Origin: Bacteroidales bacterium
Lineage (GTDB): Bacteria > Bacteroidota > Bacteroidia > Bacteroidales > DYOH01
Reading direction: 5' to 3'
Assembly: GCA_030632545.1 (NCBI GenBank)
Contig: DAOVUO010000033.1
Location: forward strand, 1-11,995
Length of the DNA stretch: 11,995 nt
The notes under the pieces were generated by a model that saw nothing but the letters and a program-made list of their open reading frames with translations, was not told the DNA's origin and made no database searches. Below, one piece after another: positions 6,593 to 11,995 of this stretch. Each line of letters opens with the position of its first letter. The first letter of the stretch is position 1. The position numbers were made by a program, and so were the translations under genes.

Positions 6593-7565
6593 CACCGCCT
6601 CCGTTTTTAAGATTAGCAATCATTTCAATAGCTTCTATATCCATTTTAGAAAATGCAAACCATTTTTTTCCTAAATCTTTCAGGCTTGCCCCAAAGTGGT
6701 AAATGGTGGTTTCGTCAATTATTAAAAAGCGGTCGTGAGCTTTGGCAAATTTTTCAATTTCTATTTTGGGGTGTTGGCTGTTATGTTTTAGTAAATCTTG
6801 TTTTAATATTTTTGTAATATTTTTTGTGTAAATAGTTACAGATACATTTTTCTTTCGTTTGGTAAAAAGTTGCAAAACGGTTTCATCAATATAATTATCA
6901 ATCAGTAAAATAGATTTTTTGGCATATTTTATAAGGTCGGCAATAAAAATGTATGCATCAAAAACCTGCCCATCGTAAAAAATGCCTTGTTTTGGTTTTA
7001 TGCTTTTATCTTCAAGGGCATCTAAAACAGCATCAATTTTATTGTCGGTTTCAATTTGTTTAATGTCACTGGCTATTTGCTTTTGTTCAATATTGTTTAT
7101 CCTCTGAAAAAGGTTTACATTTTGAGAGATGAATTTTCTCATTTCCACGAAGGCATCAATAATTTGAATGCTCACTTTTATCGCAGTTTCACTACGCAAA
7201 ACCGCAGAAAGCATTGATACACCTTGCTCGGTAAAAACAAAAGGCAGATATCGTCTTCCACCTCTTTTTTCTTTTGAGGTTTCAATTTGCAACCTTAAAG
7301 AATCCTCACTTTTTGAGGTGCCAAAATGGAACCTCAAAGATTTTTTATACTCATCAAACTCTATTTGAGTTAGTTGAAATCTGAACTTCCTAGGGAATCG
7401 TTCTTTATTTCTACTGACAGCTCTATTAAGATTCTTTGTTTCAACACCATACAGCTCCGCCAAATCACTATCAAGCATTACCTGAATACCTCGAATAGTA
7501 AGAATCCTATTCTGAACACTATCAATTTGTATTATTTCGTTCTTATCACTCATACTAATTTCCAT
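6585..7565 (-). CDS. ORF6N-domain protein with a PLD-like C-terminal half
   Basis: A 326-residue protein. Residues ~12-145 are an ORF6N domain (ILTIRGIQVMLDSDLAELYG, then LNRAVSRNKERFP, then LPFVFTEQGVSMLSAVLRSE), a DNA-binding-related module first known from phage proteins and common in genes inside type I restriction operons. Residues ~150-190 look like a helical linker. Residues ~195-310 resemble one half of a phospholipase D-type fold: HDRFLIID at 277-284 fits HxKx4D with Arg in place of Lys, followed by FGASLKDLG. A single variant HKD motif means activity is uncertain; it may bind rather than cut nucleic acid. It was cotranslated with hsdS (ATGAGTGA overlap at 6592-6585), but hsdM is missing upstream. 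No damage is visible. Met5 (codon 7553) is an alternative start. Confidence 0.82.
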   Translation of the reverse strand: MEISMSDKNEIIQIDSVQNRILTIRGIQVMLDSDLAELYGVETKNLNRAVSRNKERFPRKFRFQLTQIEFDEYKKSLRFHFGTSKSEDSLRLQIETSKEKRGGRRYLPFVFTEQGVSMLSAVLRSETAIKVSIQIIDAFVEMRKFISQNVNLFQRINNIEQKQIASDIKQIETDNKIDAVLDALEDKSIKPKQGIFYDGQVFDAYIFIADLIKYAKKSILLIDNYIDETVLQLFTKRKKNVSVTIYTKNITKILKQDLLKHNSQHPKIEIEKFAKAHDRFLIIDETTIYHFGASLKDLGKKWFAFSKMDIEAIEMIANLKNGGGDE

Positions 7566-7578
7566 TATAAACCAGTTA

Positions 7579-7610
7579 CAAATTGCTAGTTATTGTTCTT
7601 TTTTGCCAAA
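7579..7610 (-). promoter_or_regulatory. Candidate promoter of the ORF6N gene
   Basis: On the minus strand a TTTG (7610-7607) is followed after 20 bases by GCAATTTG (7586-7579), which keeps the TTTG half of the Bacteroidota -7 box but not the leading TA. Transcription from here would begin only about 10 bases before the first ATG, which would favour the second ATG (7553) as the start. Confidence 0.22.
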
Positions 7611-7697
7611 TATTTTAATTCCTTTATTCGCTTTCAAAGTTACACTTTTCTTCTGTTGATTCTGCCAGAGCGTGTGTTTTTAAAAAATATTGCCTTT

Positions 7698-9827
7698 TTA
7701 CTTTTTCTTCGTCAAATATCCCTTACTTGAAAGCTGGATTCTATTTCGCACCATATCTACTTCCATTACTTTAGCAGTAATTTCCTGATTTAGCTCTACA
7801 ACATCAAATGGATTACTTACAAATTCTGATAATAAATTAGAAATATGAATTAAACCATTGTGTTTAATGCCCAAATCAACAAAAACACCAAATTTAGTAA
7901 TATTTGATACTTTTCCCATCACAATCATTCCGGGCTCAAGGTCATTAATTGTTTTTATTCGCTCATCAAAACGGAAATCATTAGCTTTTTGTCGAGGATC
8001 ACGCCCTGGTTTTGTTAATTCATTCAGAATATCTTTTAAAGTAATCTCTCCAATTTTTGAGGATATATATTTCTTTATATCAATAGATTTTGTCAATTTA
8101 GCATCACTCATCAGGCTGGAAATTGAAAAATCTAGGTCTTTGGCCATTTTTTCAACAACTGAATAATTTTCTGGATGAACAGCACTCATATCAAGTGGAT
8201 TATCACCACCTCTAATACGCAAAAAACCAGCAGCTTGTTCATAAGCTTTTGGCCCCAAACGCTTCACTTTCAACAATTGTTTTCGATTTTTAAACAGGCC
8301 ATTTATTTTACGGTGCTCAACAATATTTTGCGCCAACTGCTCACCCAAACCCGAAACATAAGATAAAAGCTCGCCACTTGCAGTATTCAAATCTACACCT
8401 ACAAAGTTAACCGCATTTTCGACCACTCTACCAAGACTCTTTTTTAATTCCGATTGATCCACATCATGCTGATATTGACCAACACCAATAGATTTAGCGT
8501 CAATTTTTACTAATTCGGCTAATGGATCCATTAATCGCCTACCAATTGAAACTGAACCACGTACAGTTACGTCAAAATCAGGAAATTCTTTTCGAGCTAC
8601 TGCCGAAGCAGAATAAATAGAAGCTCCGCTTTCATCTACCATAAATACCTTTAATTCCTTAGGTAGTCCAACATTTTGAAGAAAATCTCTGGTTTCTCTA
8701 CCAGCAGTGCCATTTCCAATTCCAATTGCCTGAATTTTATACGCTTCTACAAATTCTCGTAATTTTGCTCCTGCCCCTTTCCTATCATTTTGAGGCGGAT
8801 GTGGATATATTGTAGCATTATGCTTCAAATCGCCTTTTTCATCCAGACAAACAATCTTACAGCCAGTTCTAAAACCAGGGTCAATAGCTAAAATTCGCTT
8901 TTCGCCTACTGGTGCTGATAATAATAATTGTCGTAAATTTTGACTAAATACCTGAATAGCTTCTAAATCAGCTTTTTCTTTTGTCATTTTAGCAAATTCA
9001 TTTTCAATTGCAGGTTTTAACAAGCGCGAATATGAATCTTTACACGCCAATTCTATTTGTTTAGCAGCATCCGTTTCATTTTTCACCCATTTTTGTGATA
9101 AAATGTCTAAAGCATCTTCCTTTTCAATATCTATGTTTACTCTTAAAATCCCTTCGTCTTCTGCTCTACGAATAGCTAATAATCTGTGCGACGGACAGCG
9201 ACGCAATGGCTCTGACCAATCAAAATAATCTCTATATTTTTGTCCAGCTTCTTCTTTCCCCTTTACTAATTTAGAAGAAATAGCGGCTTCATAGTCAAAT
9301 TTCCTCCGAATAGAGTTTCGTGTATATTCATTTGTGCTAATCCATTCTGCTATAATATCTCTAGCACCTTGTAAGGCATCATTAATCTCTGGAACATCAT
9401 CACTTAAAAATTTTTCAGCAACAACATTAATATCAATATAATTCTGCTGCATTAATTGCTTCGAAAGTGGCTCTAATCCCCTTTCTCTGGCAATTGATGC
9501 TCGTGTTTTTCTAGTTTGTTTATAAGGTAAATATATATCTTCGAGTTGAGTTAGTGTTGTTGCTTTCTCAATTTTAGATTTTAATTCATCACTTAATTTT
9601 CCTTGTTCGTCTATTGATTTTAAAATTGCCGCTCTACGAGCTTCTAAATCAAGCATTTTTTGATTTAAATCCTGGATGTCAGCTATTTGGACTTCATCTA
9701 AATCACCAGTAGCTTCTTTTCTATATCTACTAATAAATGGAATTGTACAAGAATCTTTAAGTAAATTTAAAGTATTCTCCACTTGCCAGACCTGAAAATT
9801 CAAATCTGCTGCTATGCGCTTATTCAT
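7698..9827 (-). CDS. tex: Transcription accessory protein Tex (S1 RNA-binding protein)
   Basis: A 709-residue cytoplasmic nucleic-acid-binding protein of the Tex/Spt6-like family, linked in other bacteria to transcription and RNA handling. The family layout is complete. The helical N-terminal region has TIPFISRYRKEATGDLDE (28-45) and LEDIYLPYK (95-103). A YqgF/RNase H-like domain follows, with AIDPGFRTGCK (314-324), GNGTAGRE (372-379) and VDESGASIYSAS (397-408). Next come a helix-hairpin-helix region (~480-545, with VGVDLNTAS and RLGPKAYEQAAGFLRI) and a C-terminal S1 domain (~632-701, with GMIVMGKVSNITKFGVFVDLG and GLIHIS). Length is slightly below the ~720-780 usual, from a short C-terminal tail. 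It begins 20 bases after the HD phosphohydrolase gene, with no terminator between, so they share an operon. The start at 9827 gives the standard N-terminus. Confidence 0.96.
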   Translation of the reverse strand: MNKRIAADLNFQVWQVENTLNLLKDSCTIPFISRYRKEATGDLDEVQIADIQDLNQKMLDLEARRAAILKSIDEQGKLSDELKSKIEKATTLTQLEDIYLPYKQTRKTRASIARERGLEPLSKQLMQQNYIDINVVAEKFLSDDVPEINDALQGARDIIAEWISTNEYTRNSIRRKFDYEAAISSKLVKGKEEAGQKYRDYFDWSEPLRRCPSHRLLAIRRAEDEGILRVNIDIEKEDALDILSQKWVKNETDAAKQIELACKDSYSRLLKPAIENEFAKMTKEKADLEAIQVFSQNLRQLLLSAPVGEKRILAIDPGFRTGCKIVCLDEKGDLKHNATIYPHPPQNDRKGAGAKLREFVEAYKIQAIGIGNGTAGRETRDFLQNVGLPKELKVFMVDESGASIYSASAVARKEFPDFDVTVRGSVSIGRRLMDPLAELVKIDAKSIGVGQYQHDVDQSELKKSLGRVVENAVNFVGVDLNTASGELLSYVSGLGEQLAQNIVEHRKINGLFKNRKQLLKVKRLGPKAYEQAAGFLRIRGGDNPLDMSAVHPENYSVVEKMAKDLDFSISSLMSDAKLTKSIDIKKYISSKIGEITLKDILNELTKPGRDPRQKANDFRFDERIKTINDLEPGMIVMGKVSNITKFGVFVDLGIKHNGLIHISNLLSEFVSNPFDVVELNQEITAKVMEVDMVRNRIQLSSKGYLTKKK

Positions 9828-9847
9828 TATATATTAAATTAATGTTT

Positions 9848-10495
9848 TTAAATTTTTAATTCTAAATATTCGATTTCCCATTGCAAATTTTCACGAGCTG
9901 AGCTTTCAAAATTTGTTCGATATTCTGGGGTACAATATATATTTTTTTGCTCGCTCATTTTTTGTAAAAAAGCTAATCGTTTTTGGTTAAAAATTAAATC
10001 TGGAATACGTATAAACTCTTTTCTCACATTTTCACTATAACTTTTATATCGGTCTAAGCTTTCACTTATAATTTTTAAATCTGCATCCAAAAACAAACGT
10101 ACATCGTAACTATCCTCATGAAATTTTCTATTATGATTAGCTGTTCTACGAATTAATTCCATAACTTTAATTCTATCAGCCCTTTCCATGCCTAATTCTT
10201 TAAGCTCGACACGTGCTAAATTTGCACTTTTCTCTTCGTTATCAGTTCTCAACGACTCGTAAACTACATCGTGGTAAAAAGCAGCACAAATTAGTAAATC
10301 ACTATTTTTAGTCTTATGTAAATAAGGTTGTAAACCCTCTATAAAATGCTTTATATGAGTTAAATTATGATAAAACCGTTCTTTAGATTTATATGCTAAA
10401 ACTATTTTGTCAAAATACGAAAGTATTAAATCCTCATCCCTCGTATATTTTCTAAATATTTTCGACCAAACATCCCACAAATATTCCTTTTCCAT
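9848..10495 (-). CDS. HD-superfamily metal-dependent phosphohydrolase (COG4339-like)
   Basis: A 215-residue cytoplasmic protein with the layout of the small predicted HD phosphohydrolases. Key residues fit a metal site: RFYHNLTHI (40-48, with H43 and H47), AFYHDVVYE (72-80, with H75-D76), TANHN (118-122) and FLDADL (135-140, with D137 and D139). The substrate of this group is not established; annotated relatives are merely called predicted phosphohydrolases. ATG at 10495 is preceded at 8 bases by AGGAG (10508-10504), a better ribosome binding site than most genes here have, which supports this start. It is the first gene of a pair with tex, 20 bases apart. Confidence 0.85.
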   Translation of the reverse strand: MEKEYLWDVWSKIFRKYTRDEDLILSYFDKIVLAYKSKERFYHNLTHIKHFIEGLQPYLHKTKNSDLLICAAFYHDVVYESLRTDNEEKSANLARVELKELGMERADRIKVMELIRRTANHNRKFHEDSYDVRLFLDADLKIISESLDRYKSYSENVRKEFIRIPDLIFNQKRLAFLQKMSEQKNIYCTPEYRTNFESSARENLQWEIEYLELKI

Positions 10496-10513
10496 AAAAA
10501 ATGCTCCTACTCA

Positions 10514-10521
10514 CAAAAGTA
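10514..10521 (-). promoter_or_regulatory. Candidate -7 box of the HD phosphohydrolase-tex operon
   Basis: The minus strand reads TACTTTTG, a perfect TAnnTTTG match, 19 bases before the ATG at 10495. No clean TTTG lies 19-21 bases further upstream (TGTT is the closest), and transcription would begin almost at the ribosome binding site. The call is weak. Confidence 0.25.
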
Positions 10522-10658
10522 ATTAAATTACAATATATTAAACATTATAAGAATAATAAAATGATTGTGATATTGTTTACTGCCAACTAACATCGGGAAA
10601 CCATTAAAATATCAGACTCAATCTAGCTCTCTAAATCCCAGACTATCAGGCGAAAGCA

Positions 10659-10686
10659 AAATAATAAATAGTAAATAATAAATAGA
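10659..10686. repeat. Tandem 14-bp direct repeat
   Basis: AAATAATAAATAGT (10659-10672) is followed directly by AAATAATAAATAGA (10673-10686), 13 of 14 bases alike. It lies in the divergent region between the HD phosphohydrolase and amidohydrolase genes, upstream of a candidate promoter. It could be a duplicated binding site or slippage in AT-rich DNA. Confidence 0.6.
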
Positions 10687-10692
10687 CAATCC

Positions 10693-10710
10693 ATAAGCTT
10701 TGAAGCTTAT
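10693..10710. promoter_or_regulatory. Perfect inverted repeat, possible operator
   Basis: ATAAGCTT (10693-10700) and AAGCTTAT (10703-10710) are perfect 8-bp arms with a 2-base spacer. The centre overlaps the TTTG of the candidate -33 element of the amidohydrolase gene, where a dimeric regulator could act. As a hairpin its 2-base loop is unfavourable, so a DNA-level site is the more natural reading. Confidence 0.35.
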
Positions 10711-10730
10711 AACATTTATACATATCTTTA
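10699..10730 (+). promoter_or_regulatory. Candidate promoter of the amidohydrolase gene
   Basis: TTTG (10699-10702), a 20-base spacer, then TATCTTTA (10723-10730), which matches TAnnTTTG except for the last base. This fits Bacteroidota -33/-7 architecture and would give a leader of about 30 bases before the ATG at 10769. Confidence 0.4.
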
Positions 10731-10768
10731 TCGATATTATACAAAACTAGACTTAAATTATTTTTAAA

Positions 10769-11995
10769 ATGAAAAATATTGTATTAATCCTAAGTATTAT
10801 TTTCCTATTTTCTTGCAATACATCTAAACAAAGTGCAGATTTATTAGTATATAACACCAATATATATACTGTAGACAGTAGCTTTAGTGTAGCAAATGCT
10901 ATGGTTATTAAAAATGGAAAAATTATAGATATTGGCATGAATGCTGATATAAAAGACAAATACATTAGCACTCAAAGTATTGATTTAAAAGGAAAATATA
11001 TTTATCCTGGTTTTTATGATGCTCATTGTCATTTTTATGGATATGGAACAAATCTAATAAAACGAGCTGATTTAAAGGAAACAAAGTCTTTTGATGAAAT
11101 TCTTCAAATTATTCAAGACTTTAATAGTAAGAATCCAAATAATCCATGGTTAGAAGCAAGAGGCTGGGATCAAAACGACTGGGAACTAAAAGAATTTCCT
11201 GATAATACCAAACTGGATAAGCTATTTCCTAATAAGCCCGTTTTTCTTATCAGAATTGATGGACATGCAGCACTTGTTAACTCTAAAGCTTTAGAATTAG
11301 CAAAAATTGATAAAAATACTACTATTGATGGTGGCGAAGTGAAAATTATAGATGGTAAACTTACTGGAATTTTAATTGATAATGCCGTTGATTTAATTTA
11401 CAACACAATTCCTGACCCAAATAATGAAATGAAAATCAAAGCCTTAATGCAAGCACAAGATTCATGTTTTAAAGTTGGACTTACAACTGTTGATGACGCA
11501 GGTTTAGAATATGATTTAATTATGTTAATTGACTCTTTGCAAAAGGCAAAACAATTAGAAATGCAAATTTATGCAATGCTTAGCGCAACTAAATCAAATT
11601 TAGAATTATTTGTGAAAAATGGCATTTATAAAACAGATAAACTTAATGTACGCTCCATAAAATTGTATGCTGATGGTGCTTTAGGTTCAAGAGGTGCACT
11701 TTTACTCGAACCTTATACCGACAAACCCCTAGAACAAGGTTTGCAATTAACAAGTAATGAGGTGTTTGATTCGATTTGTGCATTTGCAAATGCAAACAAT
11801 TATCAAGTTAATACACACGCTATTGGCGATTCAGCAGTTCGCTTTGTATTGCATTATTATGCAAAACATTTAAAGCAAAAAAATGATAAAAGATGGCGAA
11901 TAGAACATTCGCAAATAGTTAATAATAACGACTTTGACAAATATGGGGAATATAATATAATTCCAAGCATTCAGCCAACGCATGCAACATCGGAT
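10769..11995 (+). CDS. YtcJ-type amidohydrolase, predicted lipoprotein, 3' end off the right edge
   Basis: 409 codons are visible, in frame to the edge; relatives have about 540-560. Residues 1-15 are a lipoprotein signal ending LFSC, so Cys16 would be lipidated. The mature part is a metal-dependent hydrolase of the amidohydrolase superfamily (Amidohydro_3, YtcJ-like): the N-terminal beta domain has NTNIYTVD and VIKNGKIIDIG. Metal ligands are DAHCHF (H86, H88), the SIKLYADGALGSRG stretch with likely carbamylated K298, NTHAIGD (H350), RIEHSQ (H380) and the terminal QPTHATSD with D409. The substrate is unknown; the family acts on C-N bonds of amides or cyclic nitrogen compounds. All expected active-site residues in the visible part are present. 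No gene beside it suggests a pathway. ATG at 10769 is the only start that gives a complete lipoprotein signal. Confidence 0.92.
   Translation, partial: MKNIVLILSIIFLFSCNTSKQSADLLVYNTNIYTVDSSFSVANAMVIKNGKIIDIGMNADIKDKYISTQSIDLKGKYIYPGFYDAHCHFYGYGTNLIKRADLKETKSFDEILQIIQDFNSKNPNNPWLEARGWDQNDWELKEFPDNTKLDKLFPNKPVFLIRIDGHAALVNSKALELAKIDKNTTIDGGEVKIIDGKLTGILIDNAVDLIYNTIPDPNNEMKIKALMQAQDSCFKVGLTTVDDAGLEYDLIMLIDSLQKAKQLEMQIYAMLSATKSNLELFVKNGIYKTDKLNVRSIKLYADGALGSRGALLLEPYTDKPLEQGLQLTSNEVFDSICAFANANNYQVNTHAIGDSAVRFVLHYYAKHLKQKNDKRWRIEHSQIVNNNDFDKYGEYNIIPSIQPTHATSD

Noticed and set aside
7168..8366. Plus-strand open frames of 60-100 codons
   Set aside because: Antisense to the ORF6N gene and tex; no start signal or family resemblance.
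10753..10971. 72-codon minus-strand open frame
   Set aside because: Antisense to the lipoprotein signal and start of the amidohydrolase.
1..11995. CRISPR array, tRNA or rRNA
   Set aside because: No regularly spaced repeats of 25-40 bases and no cloverleaf or rRNA-like sequence was seen on either strand by eye; a covariance-model scan was not possible here.

Overview
The window looks like a chromosomal segment of a low-GC member of the Bacteroidota. The evidence is strongly AT-rich DNA with A/T-rich codons, weak or absent Shine-Dalgarno sequences at most starts, secreted Reg_prop-type propeller and adhesin-like proteins, and several candidate promoters of the Bacteroidota type (TTTG, then TAnnTTTG). 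The genus cannot be named from this sequence.

Left edge (1-1600, minus strand): the N-terminal 533 codons of a type I restriction endonuclease subunit (HsdR) that runs out of the window. It is followed by about 620 bp without an intact gene. In its distal part this stretch holds what looks like a decayed C-terminus of an IS91-type transposase (2007-2183). Centre-left (2224-5746): a two-gene minus-strand operon encodes a membrane-anchored coiled-coil protein and a secreted beta-propeller protein. Divergent from it is a secreted repeat protein resembling the DUF4097 adhesin-like group, closed by a good intrinsic terminator (5771-5821).

Centre-right (5979-7565, minus strand): the remains of a second type I restriction-modification cassette. 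An intact ORF6N-domain protein with a PLD-like C-terminal half overlaps the start of a broken hsdS by 8 bp. The hsdS has a frameshift and a nonsense codon, and it is joined in frame to the last ~75 codons of an hsdR, so the body of hsdR is missing. No hsdM is present between this cassette and tex. The leftover HsdR tail looks like the DUF3387 type, whereas the HsdR at the left edge looks like the EcoEI type, so the two probably come from different systems.

Right part (7698-11995): housekeeping-like genes. An HD-superfamily phosphohydrolase and the RNA-binding transcription accessory protein Tex form a minus-strand pair with a 20-bp gap. Divergent from them is a YtcJ-type amidohydrolase made as a lipoprotein, cut off by the right edge. 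Its upstream region carries a tandem 14-bp repeat and a perfect 8-bp inverted repeat overlapping a candidate promoter.

The genes do not form one pathway. The window reads as ordinary chromosome interrupted by two restriction-modification islands, one possibly live and one dead, plus a relic of a transposable element. I found no CRISPR array, tRNA or rRNA. The best candidate for something under-described is the intact ORF6N/PLD-like protein that has outlived its restriction cassette.
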